Positions 8,886 to 17,815 of a DNA stretch of 64,000 bases are shown in pieces; the stretch's first letter is position 1; each line of letters begins with the position of its first letter. Origin of the DNA: Aeromonas piscicola (GTDB lineage: Bacteria > Pseudomonadota > Gammaproteobacteria > Enterobacterales > Aeromonadaceae); NCBI RefSeq assembly GCF_000820005.1, contig NZ_CDBL01000039.1:36045-100044 (forward strand), given 5' to 3'. The notes under the pieces are model-generated. The model saw nothing but the letters and a program-made list of their open reading frames with translations, did not search any database and was not told the origin of the DNA. Both the position numbers and the translations under genes were made by a program.

Positions 8886-9535
8886 CCCGGCTCACCCTGC
8901 AGGCTGCCGCCCTGCTGCTGGACATGGATGGCACCCTGGTTCACTCCACCGGCGAGGTGGAAACCGTGTGGCGGCTATGGTGCCGACGTCATCAGCTGGC
9001 GCCCGAGCCCGTGCTGGCCATGTGTCACGGCCTTCGCTCGCGGGAGGTGATCCGGGCCCTGGCTCCGCAGCTGGACATGGCGCAGGAGGTGGCCCTGCTC
9101 GATGAGCTTGAGATCCATCACACGGGGCGCGGCGAGGCCATCATGGGATGCCGGGCCGTGCTGGCCAGCGTGCCCGCCGGACGTTGGGCACTGGTGACTT
9201 CCGCCAGTCAGAGGGTCGCCCGCCATCGGCTGGCGAGCGCAGGTCTGCCACTGCCGGATATGCTGGTGGGGGCGGAAGACGTGATGCGGGGCAAGCCGGA
9301 TCCCGAGCCCTATCTGCTGGCCGCGACACGGCTCGGGGTTGCCCCCGCCGACTGTCTGGTGTTCGAGGATGCGTCGGCTGGCATAGAGAGTGCCCTGCGG
9401 GCCGGTTGTACAGTGGTGCAGGTCGGAGGCAAGCGGTTGCTGGATCCGGCCGTCATAGCCGTGATCCAGGATTGGCGTCAGGTGAGGGTGGGTGATGGGG
9501 CGGAGGGCGCGTTGCAGGTGACGCTGCTGACCTGA
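8882..9535 (+). CDS. HAD superfamily phosphatase (sugar-phosphatase type)
   Basis: This 217-residue haloacid-dehalogenase-like hydrolase has a helical cap. Motif I is DMDGTL with the nucleophile Asp in LLLDMDGTLVHS, motif II is VTSAS, and motifs III/IV are KPDPEPYLLAA and VFEDASAGIESALRAG. This is the pattern of beta-phosphoglucomutase-like and sugar-phosphate phosphatases such as YfbT/YniC. It is the second gene of a two-gene unit with the 81-residue protein, under a divergent LysR regulator. The substrate cannot be assigned from sequence alone. Confidence 0.88.
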   Translation: MTRLTLQAAALLLDMDGTLVHSTGEVETVWRLWCRRHQLAPEPVLAMCHGLRSREVIRALAPQLDMAQEVALLDELEIHHTGRGEAIMGCRAVLASVPAGRWALVTSASQRVARHRLASAGLPLPDMLVGAEDVMRGKPDPEPYLLAATRLGVAPADCLVFEDASAGIESALRAGCTVVQVGGKRLLDPAVIAVIQDWRQVRVGDGAEGALQVTLLT

Positions 9536-9551
9536 TGGGAGAGCAGACAAC

Positions 9552-9576
9552 AAAAAAGCCCCCGGCGAGCGGGGGC
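9552..9576 (-). terminator. Rho-independent terminator of the nitroreductase gene
   Basis: On the minus strand GCCCCCGCTCGCCGGGGGC is followed by a run of six T. It sits between the HAD gene and the nitroreductase stop, and it terminates the latter. Confidence 0.85.
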
Positions 9577-9598
9577 ATGGTATGACGAGACAGCCGGG

Positions 9599-10201
9599 TT
9601 ATTTGAAAACGCGGAAACGGGTGGCGTCGTCGATAAAAGTCTTCTCTCCGGCTGGCTGCTTGATGCTGCCAAAGGGCATCTGGGCGCGCAGCAGCCAGCT
9701 CGCTGGCAGGTTCCACTCCTTGCGCACCGCTTCGTCGATCAACGGGTTGTAGTGCTGCAGGGAGGCTCCAATCCCTTCCTGTGCCAGGCTGGTCCAGACC
9801 GCAAATTGGGCGATACCGGTGGCATGTTCGGACCAGATTGGGAAGTTGTCGGCATACAGCGCAAACTTCTGTTGCAGATCCTTGATCACATCCGTGTCTT
9901 CGAAGAAGAGCACGGTACCGAAACCGGCACGGAAGCTGCCATCCACCTTGGCTTCGCTCTGGGCGTAAGCCTCTGGCGGTACTATCTTTTTCAATTCAGC
10001 TTTAACTATGTCCCACAGCTTGTGGTGTTGGGCGCCAAACAGTATGACGGCGCGGGAGCTCTGGGAGTTGAAAGAGGAGGGGCTGTGCTTGACGGCATCC
10101 TGGATCAGGGTCGTCAACTGCTCCGGCGTGTGGGAGACCTGGTCGCCCAGGGCATAGATGGTACGACGTACTTTGATCTGTTCGATAAACGGACTGCTCA
10201 T
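9599..10201 (-). CDS. Nitroreductase family protein
   Basis: This 200-residue FMN-dependent oxidoreductase is of the small nitroreductase type found in YdfN/MhqN-like proteins. The FMN-binding N-terminus reads IKVRRTIYALGD, followed by a segment with SPSSFNSQSSRAVIL. GIGASLQHYNPLIDE is the mid-protein region that contacts the flavin. These enzymes use NAD(P)H to reduce nitro-compounds or quinones and are often part of electrophile stress responses. The start at 10201 (MSSPFIEQ) has a good ribosome site, AGGAGAT; a longer frame upstream has no family support. Confidence 0.88.
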   Translation of the reverse strand: MSSPFIEQIKVRRTIYALGDQVSHTPEQLTTLIQDAVKHSPSSFNSQSSRAVILFGAQHHKLWDIVKAELKKIVPPEAYAQSEAKVDGSFRAGFGTVLFFEDTDVIKDLQQKFALYADNFPIWSEHATGIAQFAVWTSLAQEGIGASLQHYNPLIDEAVRKEWNLPASWLLRAQMPFGSIKQPAGEKTFIDDATRFRVFK

Positions 10202-10489
10202 AACATCTCCTTGGTTTGACGGATCATCGCATTCGGCGGCCAGTGAGAAGGCCATCCGGCTCCGATTGTTCAAGCTATAGACTATAACACCGCCTTCCCG
10301 CTTAACCGTCAACGCACAGTGGTCACTGTTTTTACTTTTTGTGGATATTCATATGCGCAGTCTGGATGAGCCGCCTCACATTTTTGTGTTTCTTGTCAAT
10401 TAGCTCTTATTCAGCTGATTTCAATCAATGATTAACCCGGTCTTTTCACTATAAGATCCTCGCACATCGGCTGTTTTCAGGGAGCTTTG

Positions 10490-12034
10490 ATGATCCAGTG
10501 GGTGCTCAACCGGCGCTACTATGTGTTGACCTCGTGCTCCTTCCTGCTGGGCGCTCTGGTGCTGGTCGCCACCCTGACCCTGGCTGCGGTCAGTTACCTG
10601 CGCAGCATAGACAAGACGATGGCCGGTTACGGCCACATGATCTCCTCCATCGAGGCTGCGCTCATTCACGAACTGGTGCTGGCCAACCAGCGTCAGTTGG
10701 CCGTGCTGGAGGCATCGCTGGACAAGGCTGCCATCGCCCGTGGCGAGCCCGCCGACAACCCGATCTGGGCCATCGCCCATCAGATCAAGCGTGACGATCA
10801 CTACATCTATTTCTACAACTCCCGCTTTGATCGGATCAGCAGTTATCCCCTCTGGGTACAGCCAGCCGAGTACAGGGCCGCCCTGCGCCCCTGGTACCAG
10901 GTGTTGTCGATGGAAGGGGACGAGCTGGTCTGGTTTGGCCCCTATCAGGAGTACAGTTCCCACGAGCGCATCCTGACTCTGATCAAACGGGTGAAAGATG
11001 ATGATGGCAAGCTGCTCGGCCTCTTGATGGTGGATATGTCCTTCAACGCCATCCAGCAGGCGCTGCAGCGGGCCATGGGTAGCAACCAGGCCGCCATCTA
11101 CCTTAGCCAGCGGGGCAGTGACCGGCTGCTGGTGGGCAGCAAGATGGCGCTCTATGACAAGGCTAACGCGACGGCAGAGCCCCATCTGCTGGGGCTGGAT
11201 GTTATCTGGCATGGCAGCCACCTGAGGCGCGAGCTGGAGGATGTCGACTGGGACCTTAATATCTATCTGCCCCCCGCCCTGTTTCGTGACAGTCTTTACG
11301 AGGCCCTGCTGATGGTGGTGCTGCCGCTGCTCTCCCTCTTCATCATCTGGTTTTGCAGCATCAATTTTCTGGTGCGGGTGTTCCGTCAGGAGCAGGCGCT
11401 GGTCTCGGGTTCGCTGACCGGCATTGTGCAAGCACCCTGTTGCCCCAAGCCTTCGAGTCACCTGAAGACCTGGTTTGTGCGCAACAGCCTCAGCGAGATA
11501 GAGCAGGTCCGCACCAGCTTCCTGCAAGGGCAGGATGCGCTGCTGCACGATCCCCTCACCGGCATCATGAACCGGCGCGCCTTTATCCAGCGCCGGAGCG
11601 AGCTGGAAGAAAATCGGACGCCCCACTGGCTGGTGCTGTTCGATGTGGACAATTTCAAATGCATCAACGACAGCTGGGGCCACAGCGTGGGGGATGGCGT
11701 GCTCTGCCGGGTGGCTGAACTGATGGTGGCCGAGCTTGGCAGCGGCAGCGCCTACCGGATCGGGGGAGACGAGTTTGCGGCCCTGCTGCCGTGGGCGCGC
11801 CACGAGCTGGAGCCGCGACTGAACCATCTGCTGGCGCGGGTACGCAATCAGCAGTGGCGGGAATTCAAGGCAGAGGTCACCCTGAGCGCGGGCGGTGCTC
11901 ACTATCCGGATGACGCCCTCTTTCTGTTCGATCGGGCCGACGACTGCCTCTACCAGAGCAAGCGGTTGGGGCGGGATCGCTGGCATCTCTCTTCGTCCCC
12001 GGAGACTGGCGGTGAGCCAAGCTCCCTTCGGTGA
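10490..12034 (+). CDS. Membrane diguanylate cyclase with periplasmic dCache sensor
   Basis: This 514-residue protein has a transmembrane helix at about residues 12-38 and a periplasmic double-Cache domain (about 40-265) containing FYNSRFDRISSYP and PWYQ, which are typical ligand-pocket and fold signatures. A second transmembrane helix lies at about 268-292. The C-terminal GGDEF domain has an intact active site, GGDEF at 425-429 in AYRIGGDEFA. There is no RxxD inhibition site before it, unlike the cyclase at 6613. It probably converts an extracellular small-molecule signal into cyclic di-GMP. The ATG at 10490 is used. Confidence 0.9.
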   Translation: MIQWVLNRRYYVLTSCSFLLGALVLVATLTLAAVSYLRSIDKTMAGYGHMISSIEAALIHELVLANQRQLAVLEASLDKAAIARGEPADNPIWAIAHQIKRDDHYIYFYNSRFDRISSYPLWVQPAEYRAALRPWYQVLSMEGDELVWFGPYQEYSSHERILTLIKRVKDDDGKLLGLLMVDMSFNAIQQALQRAMGSNQAAIYLSQRGSDRLLVGSKMALYDKANATAEPHLLGLDVIWHGSHLRRELEDVDWDLNIYLPPALFRDSLYEALLMVVLPLLSLFIIWFCSINFLVRVFRQEQALVSGSLTGIVQAPCCPKPSSHLKTWFVRNSLSEIEQVRTSFLQGQDALLHDPLTGIMNRRAFIQRRSELEENRTPHWLVLFDVDNFKCINDSWGHSVGDGVLCRVAELMVAELGSGSAYRIGGDEFAALLPWARHELEPRLNHLLARVRNQQWREFKAEVTLSAGGAHYPDDALFLFDRADDCLYQSKRLGRDRWHLSSSPETGGEPSSLR

Positions 12035-12282
12035 CAATATCTGTCTGATCCCTGCGTGATCCTGGCGGGCTGCGACAATCCGGGCCAAGGGGATGTACCG
12101 CTCACCTTGTGCTGATCTATATATTTTTATCTTTATTTTCAAATCGTTAATCTTTCATCTCGAGCGCCTGCGCCTGGCTCTGATTCTTTTGAATGAGGTG
12201 TCAGGCCGCGGGGGCCACTGGCGGAGTGGACGGCTGTTTGTATAGTGCAGGGGAAATTAATCAGGTTTGACAGGAGTACCCC

Positions 12283-12753
12283 ATGGAGATGAACAAGCAC
12301 GGCATGAGCGCCCTGGCCCTGTTGGGCTCCCTGTTGCTGGCGAGCGGCGCAGTGCAGGCCTCGGAAACCCTCAACACCATACTCGGCGGCGGTGCCGGTG
12401 GCGTGGCTGGCACCATGATAGGCAAGGAGCTGGGGGGCGATACCGGTGCCCTGGTGGGAGCGGCAGTCGGTGGTGCGGCCGGTGGCGCCGCCACCGCCAA
12501 CAAGGGCAACAAGAATGAAGCGGCCCTGGGTGGCGCCGTTGGTGCCCTGGGTGGCGCGGCCATCGGCAAGAGCGTGGGAGGCAGCACGGGCCAGCTGATC
12601 GGTGCCGGCATCGGCGGTGCCAGTGGGTCGGCCATTGGTGCCAAGACGGGAGACGGTCACAAGAGCAACAATGATCGCTACGACGACGATGAGCACAGGC
12701 ACCACAAGAAACACAAGAAGCACAAGAAACACAGATGGCATGATGATGACTGA
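12283..12753 (+). CDS. Exported glycine-zipper protein with His/Lys-rich tail
   Basis: The 156 residues start with a signal peptide ending near AVQASETL. Long glycine-zipper stretches follow (AGGVAGTMIGKELGG and similar, about residues 28-125), which pack as paired helices in or at the outer membrane. The last 30 residues are extremely charged: DDDEHRHHKKHKKH then more HKK repeats and WHDDD, a plausible metal- or polyanion-binding tail. The protein resembles YMGG/OmpA-associated glycine-zipper families by pattern only, and its function is unknown. A ribosome site AGGAG precedes the start, and a terminator follows. Confidence 0.75.
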   Translation: MEMNKHGMSALALLGSLLLASGAVQASETLNTILGGGAGGVAGTMIGKELGGDTGALVGAAVGGAAGGAATANKGNKNEAALGGAVGALGGAAIGKSVGGSTGQLIGAGIGGASGSAIGAKTGDGHKSNNDRYDDDEHRHHKKHKKHKKHRWHDDD

Positions 12754-12796
12754 TGTCAGCCGTGCTGGCTGGTGCGCCATGGTGGCGAGCATAGAC

Positions 12797-12821
12797 AAAA
12801 GGGGCCAACAGGCCCCTTTTT
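12797..12821. terminator. Bidirectional terminator between convergent genes
   Basis: AAAAGGGGCC AACA GGCCCCTTTTT lies between the glycine-zipper gene and the convergent dehydrogenase gene. A and T runs flank the stem, so it can work in both directions. Confidence 0.85.
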
Positions 12822-12833
12822 GCATGGTGTGAC

Positions 12834-13790
12834 TCAGACCAGCCGGTGCTGGCGCCGTCCCTCGGCGAAGGCGTTGATGTTGTCGATCAGCTGATCGGCG
12901 AGGCGCTGCATCGACTCCTCGCTGGCCCAGGCCACGTGCGGGGTCAGGATGAAGTTGGGGTATTGCAGAGCCTGCATCAGCGGGTGATCGGGGGGTGGCG
13001 GCTCGACGCTCGCCACATCGAAGCCGGCGCCACCGAGCCGGCCGTTGGCCAGCGCCTTGAGCAGTGCCGCTTCATCCACTAGGCCGCCACGGCCCACGTT
13101 GATCAGCAGGGCGCCCGGTTTCATCAGGGCCAGCTCCCGTTCGCCGATCAGGTGGCGGGTGTAGGGGGTGAGCGGGCAGTGCAGGCTGACCACATCCGAG
13201 CTTTGCAGCAGCGCGTCCAGCGGCAGCCGATCCTCGTCGTGGCTGGCGCCGACCTGACTCTGGGCGTAGCGCACCGCCATGCCCATCCCCTGCGCCCGTT
13301 CGCCGAGCGCCTGACCCAGGGTACCTTTGCCTATGATGCCGAGCTGCTTGCCGTGCAGATCCATGATGGGGTGATCGAAGAAGCAGAACTGGCCGCTCTG
13401 CTGCCAGCGCCCCTCCAGCAGGGATTGGCGCCAGGCGAACAAATTGCGCGACAAGGCAAGCATCAGCGCCATGGCGTGCTCCGGCACCGAGGGACCCGAG
13501 TAGTTGCGGATATTGCATACCCCGACATTGGCTGCCCGGCACGCCTCCAGATCCACGTTGTCGCTGCCGGTGGCCGCCAGGGCGATCAGCTTGAGATCCG
13601 GCAGTTGTGCCAGCTCGGTGGCGCCGATGCGTACCTTGTTGATGATGGCGATACTGGCATTCCTGAGCCGCTCCACCACCTGCTCGGGGGTCGTGCTTGG
13701 ATGGCTCTGCCAGTGATGGGGAAAGTCTGGCCGGTGCAGTGTGATGCCCGCATCCAGGGTATCGCTATCGAGAAAAACTATCTGCTGCAT
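12834..13790 (-). CDS. D-2-hydroxyacid dehydrogenase (hydroxypyruvate reductase-like)
   Basis: This 318-residue NAD(P)-dependent oxidoreductase belongs to the family of glycerate, lactate and phosphoglycerate dehydrogenases. The nucleotide-binding motif is LGIIGKGTLGQALG. The catalytic set includes Arg in NVGRGGLVDEAAL, Glu in DVASVEPPP and His in LTPHVAWAS. The start at 13790 (MQQIVFL) follows a strong AGGAGG site; the longer frame starting MTAPMAGG would span that site. Closest in pattern to HprA-like glycerate dehydrogenase, but the exact substrate is uncertain. Confidence 0.87.
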   Translation of the reverse strand: MQQIVFLDSDTLDAGITLHRPDFPHHWQSHPSTTPEQVVERLRNASIAIINKVRIGATELAQLPDLKLIALAATGSDNVDLEACRAANVGVCNIRNYSGPSVPEHAMALMLALSRNLFAWRQSLLEGRWQQSGQFCFFDHPIMDLHGKQLGIIGKGTLGQALGERAQGMGMAVRYAQSQVGASHDEDRLPLDALLQSSDVVSLHCPLTPYTRHLIGERELALMKPGALLINVGRGGLVDEAALLKALANGRLGGAGFDVASVEPPPPDHPLMQALQYPNFILTPHVAWASEESMQRLADQLIDNINAFAEGRRQHRLV

Positions 13791-13917
13791 GACGCCTCCT
13801 GCCATTGGAGCCGTCATGATGCCAAATATGGGCGTCCGGGAGCCAGCCCGAACGCCGTCAGCGGTGAATCAATGGCGCTGTCTGTGACGCTGGCGGCATT
13901 TTGGGGGCAGGTCGAGG

Positions 13918-14682
13918 TCAGAGCCAGCCGAGGTGGGTGAGCCACCCCTGAATGCGGGTCGGTGTTTCATCCAGCTCCATCAAGGCGTAGGGGCGGTAGT
14001 TGAGCTTGTGGCTGCGGCGGCTCTCGCTGCGACGAGCTTCAGCGGCCAGCAGTGGCCAGCGGCCGCCCTCTTCCTGATAGAGATCCAGGGTCGGCATGGT
14101 TGCCTGGGCCACCTGCTTGGCCAGGGTCTGATTGCTCTGCTGATTGGGGAAGAAGCCATCCAGCAGCACCAGGGCATCGGGGGCGGGCACTTGCTCGCTG
14201 GCGATGAGGTTGGTGGCCCAGGCGGCGCTGGTGCCCTGCGCCAGTATCAGCTTGAAGCCCCCTTCTTGCAGCTTGGCATCCCCCAGCTTGATGATGCGGG
14301 CGGCAAACTGCTTGCGAAAGTCATCGATGGCCTGCTGTTTCTTCTCGGCGGCGGGGTCCAGCTCCGCCTGTTGGGGAGAGGGGAGCAGCAGCAGGGTATC
14401 GAAGCCGAGTTGGCCGAGGGCCCGGGTCAGTTGCCACAGCTGACCGCTGCGCTGCCAGTCCGGCAGCAGGATCGCCAGCCCGACATAGCTGTCGCTGTCA
14501 TGCTTGGCAAACAGCACAGTCTGCTTGTCTATCTGGGTGCTGTTGGGCAGCCCCTGCCAGTCGCTGTTTTGCCAGTAGTCGAGGGGCTGTGGCTCGGTGA
14601 TGGGGGGCGCGACATCGCTGGCCTGCGAAGCCTGGCTTGCCAGCAGGGTCAGTAACAGCAGTGATAAGGATAATCTGGCCAT
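13918..14682 (-). CDS. Exported DUF3530-like alpha/beta-hydrolase-type protein
   Basis: This 254-residue protein starts with a signal peptide (MARLSLSLLLLTLLASQASQA). The mature part resembles DUF3530 proteins, which have an alpha/beta-hydrolase-like layout, with segments VGLAILLPDWQRSG, LILAQGTSAAWATNL and ALVLLDGFFP. The would-be nucleophile elbow reads AQGTSAA rather than GxSxG, so hydrolase activity is doubtful. It is separated from efp by a terminator and thus transcribed on its own. The role is not known; a periplasmic location is inferred. Confidence 0.7.
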   Translation of the reverse strand: MARLSLSLLLLTLLASQASQASDVAPPITEPQPLDYWQNSDWQGLPNSTQIDKQTVLFAKHDSDSYVGLAILLPDWQRSGQLWQLTRALGQLGFDTLLLLPSPQQAELDPAAEKKQQAIDDFRKQFAARIIKLGDAKLQEGGFKLILAQGTSAAWATNLIASEQVPAPDALVLLDGFFPNQQSNQTLAKQVAQATMPTLDLYQEEGGRWPLLAAEARRSESRRSHKLNYRPYALMELDETPTRIQGWLTHLGWL

Positions 14683-14751
14683 AGTGCGCTCCCCGGTTAA
14701 TTGGGTTAGCGGCACGGGGCCGGTTTTCTGAAGTGCGGCCAGGGGATCAAT

Positions 14752-14781
14752 AAAAAAGCGAGCCATTGGCTCGCTTTTTTG
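14752..14781. terminator. Terminator of efp
   Basis: AAAAAAGCGAGCC ATT GGCTCGCTTTTTT is a symmetric stem with A and T tracts, located 20 bases beyond the efp stop codon. It can act in both directions. Confidence 0.87.
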
Positions 14782-14801
14782 GATTCAACTCAAGGGGTCG
14801 A

Positions 14802-15368
14802 TCAGGAGATACGACGCTTGAATTCGCCGGTGCGGCTGTCGATTTCGATCTTGTCACCGATCTCTACGAAGGCGGCAACGGCCAGCTCGTAGGTGGTGCC
14901 CTTCAGACGGGCAGGCTTGGTCACTTTGCCGGAGGTGTCGCCACGGGCGGCCGGCTCTGTGTACTCGACTTCGCGCACGATAGTGGTCGGCAGTTCTACG
15001 GAGATGGCTTTCTCGTTGTAGAAAGTCACTTCGCAGATGTCTTCCATGCCGTCTACCAGGTAGTTCAGCACGTCACCCAGGTTGTCTTTCTCGACGTCGT
15101 GCTGGTTGTACTCGGTGTCCATGAAGACATACAGAGGGTCGGAGAAGTAAGAGTAGGTGCACTCTTTACGCTCCAGCTGAACCACGTCCAGCTTGTCGTC
15201 GGCCTTGAATACGGTCTCGGTCGCGCTACCGTTGAGCAGACCCTTCAGTTTCATCTTGACCACGGCGGAGTTACGGCCGGATTTGTTGAACTCAGCCTTC
15301 TGGACCACCATCGGCTCGGTGCCGATCATGACTACGTTACCAGCGCGGATTTCCTGTGCGGTTTTCAT
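14802..15368 (-). CDS. efp: Elongation factor P
   Basis: This 188-residue, three-domain translation factor relieves ribosome stalling at polyproline. The modified loop reads NKSGRNSAV, placing arginine at position 32. That is the hallmark of the EF-P branch modified by arginine rhamnosylation (EarP) rather than by lysyl-lysine addition (EpmA/EpmB). The modifying enzyme gene earP lies 45 bases upstream on the same strand, so enzyme and substrate are made together. Confidence 0.97.
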   Translation of the reverse strand: MKTAQEIRAGNVVMIGTEPMVVQKAEFNKSGRNSAVVKMKLKGLLNGSATETVFKADDKLDVVQLERKECTYSYFSDPLYVFMDTEYNQHDVEKDNLGDVLNYLVDGMEDICEVTFYNEKAISVELPTTIVREVEYTEPAARGDTSGKVTKPARLKGTTYELAVAAFVEIGDKIEIDSRTGEFKRRIS

Positions 15369-15413
15369 GTAAAAAATTCCTGTTCGTGAAACGGACGGAT
15401 AAAAACTGCCAGA

Positions 15414-16658
15414 TTATATACGGCTTTCTAAAAATTTCACCAACCGCGTGACGAGATCCCCGTCCTCGAGCAGCTTCTGTGACCAGCTTCGCGCATCTTG
15501 CTGCCAAATGGCGCTATATCGGGGCCATTGGGCCCAAAGTTTGCTGGTATCTTCCCCCTGGTTGAGGGCGTGGTTGAAAGCCCGCAACCATTGGGCTGCC
15601 TCCGGGGAAAAGTCCGCCAGATAGTGATCGAGAAAACCGTCCAGCTTGACCATGTGGGCCTGCTCATCCTGCGGGTAGATGTGCCACAGGAAGGGGCGGG
15701 CGGCCCACTGGGCCCGCACGAAGGAGTCCTCGCCGCGCACCAGATTGAGGTCGCAGCTCCACAGCAGCCGGTCGTAGCCTGCCTGATCCGTCATCGGCAG
15801 CAGCTTGATGGTGAGACTGCCCACGCGCAGCAGATCCCCGGCCCTGGCGGTGGCGATGGCGCTCTCAAGGCCGGCGCCGCGCAGCACGTCATTGAGCGAG
15901 CGCCCCAGCGGCAATAGCAAAGTGACGGGGGTTGGGCTCTGACACCAGCCCTCTATCAGGCTCACAAGCGCTTCGCTCTCGTAGGTAAAGAGGCTGACTC
16001 TCAGCTCATTGTCCCCTTTGGGCGGCAATCCCAGGCTGGCCCAGTAGGCGGCAAGGCCAGCTTCATCCTGTTGCCACTGCTCACGCGCAGCCATGAGCCC
16101 CTGCTCGCACAAGAGGCCGCCGGTGCTGGGGGTGAAGCCCGGGAAGAAGAAGTATTTGTTGAGGCTCAGGTCGCCGACTCGCTGGGGCGATGCAAGGCCG
16201 TGGCAATCCTCGACCCAGCTCTCGGCCGAGAGGTACTCCAGATTGATCCAGCAGGGGGGCTTGGGTTGGCTGGCCATGCGCTCGATAAAGGGAGCGGGCA
16301 GTTCGCAGGCGAACGCTTCTATGACCACCTTTGCCGGGATGACATCCGCCGGCAGCGCGTCGTGCCAGTGCTGGATATAGATGCCCGCGACCCACTGGCC
16401 ATCTTGCGCGGGGTCGAGTCCCGGGCAGATGCGGGCGAAGCTCGCCAGATCGTCCACCCAGAGCCTGACTCTTGCTTCACTGCCGTGGGTCAGCCCTTGT
16501 CCCTCTTCTGCTCCACTAGCCTGGGTCGGGACATGCCCCTCTTGCTCCAGCTGGCGAGCGAGCCGCCAGGTGACGCCTATGTCACCGAAGTTGTCCACGA
16601 CGCAGCAGAAGATATCCCAGTCGAATGGCGGCAGATTACGTGGTGAAGAGGTTGTCAT
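15414..16658 (-). CDS. earP: EF-P arginine-32 rhamnosyltransferase EarP
   Basis: This 414-residue GT-B-like glycosyltransferase transfers rhamnose from dTDP-beta-L-rhamnose to Arg32 of EF-P. The family start is clear: DIFCCVVDNFGDIGV then TWRLARQL, which holds the conserved catalytic-region Asp residues. C-terminal segments CDLNLVRGEDSFVRAQWA and PFLWHIYPQ form the nucleotide-sugar binding half. A loop of about 25 residues after the first helix (EQEGHVPTQASGAEEGQG) looks like a local insertion. It is the first gene of an earP-efp operon. Confidence 0.95.
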   Translation of the reverse strand: MTTSSPRNLPPFDWDIFCCVVDNFGDIGVTWRLARQLEQEGHVPTQASGAEEGQGLTHGSEARVRLWVDDLASFARICPGLDPAQDGQWVAGIYIQHWHDALPADVIPAKVVIEAFACELPAPFIERMASQPKPPCWINLEYLSAESWVEDCHGLASPQRVGDLSLNKYFFFPGFTPSTGGLLCEQGLMAAREQWQQDEAGLAAYWASLGLPPKGDNELRVSLFTYESEALVSLIEGWCQSPTPVTLLLPLGRSLNDVLRGAGLESAIATARAGDLLRVGSLTIKLLPMTDQAGYDRLLWSCDLNLVRGEDSFVRAQWAARPFLWHIYPQDEQAHMVKLDGFLDHYLADFSPEAAQWLRAFNHALNQGEDTSKLWAQWPRYSAIWQQDARSWSQKLLEDGDLVTRLVKFLESRI

Positions 16659-16684
16659 GTCAGGGGTCCGATGGAAAAGAGATA

Positions 16685-16720
16685 CAAAAAAACCGGTGTG
16701 CAGGGTAGCACACCGGTGGA
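16685..16720 (-). terminator. Terminator of guaC
   Basis: On the minus strand CCGGTGTGC TACC CTGCACACCGG is followed by seven T. It lies between guaC and earP, so earP-efp is expected to have its own promoter. Confidence 0.85.
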
Positions 16721-16771
16721 TTGGCTTCTAAGGGGCAGGGCATGAAGCCCTCACTCCTGGCAGGGGCAGGT

Positions 16772-17815
16772 TTACTCCTTGCCGTAGACGTTGTTCTCCT
16801 GCTCGCGCACCCGGATAAAGGTGGTGCGTTTGGTCAGCTCTTTGAGCTGGCTGGCGCCGACGTAGGTGCAGGTGGAGCGCACGCCGCCCAGGATGTCGCG
16901 CACCGTGTTCTCGACCGGGCCGCGGTAGGGCAGCAGCACGGTTTTGCCTTCGGAGGCGCGATAGTCGGCGACGCCGCCGGCGTGCTTGTCCATGGCACTC
17001 GATGAGCTCATGCCGTAGAACTTCATGAAGGGGGTGCCATCTACGTCCACCACTTCGCCGCCGCACTCCTCGTGGGCTGCCAGCATGCCGCCCAGCATCA
17101 CGAAGTCGGCGCCGCCGCCGAAGGCTTTGGCCACGTCACCCGGGCAGGTGCAGCCGCCGTCACCGACGATCTGGCCACCAAGGCCGTGCGCCGCATCGGC
17201 GCACTCTATGATGGCGGAGAGCTGGGGGTAGCCGACGCCTGTCTTGACCCTTGTGGTGCAGACAGAGCCCGGGCCTATGCCAACCTTGACGATATCGGCG
17301 CCGGAGAGGATCAGCTCTTCCACCATCTCGCCGGTGACCACGTTGCCGGCCAGGATGACGTGGTTCGGGCAGGCTTCACGTATTTTGCGCAAGAACTCGA
17401 CAAAGTGCTGGGAGTAGCCGTTGGCTACGTCCACGCAGATGAAGCGCAGAGCCGCCGACATGGCCAGGATCTGGCGGGTCTTGATGAAGTCCTCTTCGGA
17501 GGTGCCGGTCGATACCATTACATGGCCGAGCAGGGCGGGGTCTGTCTCGTTCACGAAAGCTTGCCACTGCGCAAGGCTGTAGTGCTTGTGGACTGCGGTC
17601 ATCATCTCGAAACCGGCCAGGGTCCTGGCCATGGCGAAGCTGCCGACGGTATCCATGTTGGCGGCGATGACGGGAACGCCCTGCCATTGAGTCTGGGTGT
17701 GCTTGAAGGTGAACTGACGGGTCAGGCTGACTTGGGAACGGCTCTTGAGAGTGGAGCGCTTGGGGCGGAACAGAACATCCTTGAAACCGAGCTTCAAGTC
17801 TTCTTCGATACGCAT
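16772..17815 (-). CDS. guaC: GMP reductase
   Basis: This 347-residue enzyme of the IMPDH/GMPR family reductively deaminates GMP to IMP with NADPH, feeding guanine back to the adenine branch. The catalytic-cysteine loop reads [20 protein letters not shown], and the phosphate site is in [19 protein letters not shown]. There is no CBS insertion, which separates it from IMP dehydrogenase. Its upstream region carries a terminator-like hairpin. Confidence 0.96.
   Translation of the reverse strand: MRIEEDLKLGFKDVLFRPKRSTLKSRSQVSLTRQFTFKHTQTQWQGVPVIAANMDTVGSFAMARTLAGFEMMTAVHKHYSLAQWQAFVNETDPALLGHVMVSTGTSEEDFIKTRQILAMSAALRFICVDVANGYSQHFVEFLRKIREACPNHVILAGNVVTGEMVEELILSGADIVKVGIGPGSVCTTRVKTGVGYPQLSAIIECADAAHGLGGQIVGDGGCTCPGDVAKAFGGGADFVMLGGMLAAHEECGGEVVDVDGTPFMKFYGMSSSSAMDKHAGGVADYRASEGKTVLLPYRGPVENTVRDILGGVRSTCTYVGASQLKELTKRTTFIRVREQENNVYGKE

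Noticed and set aside
10421..12142. A long minus-strand frame opposite the dCache-GGDEF gene
   Set aside because: Antisense shadow with no domain; the plus-strand protein has an intact GGDEF site.
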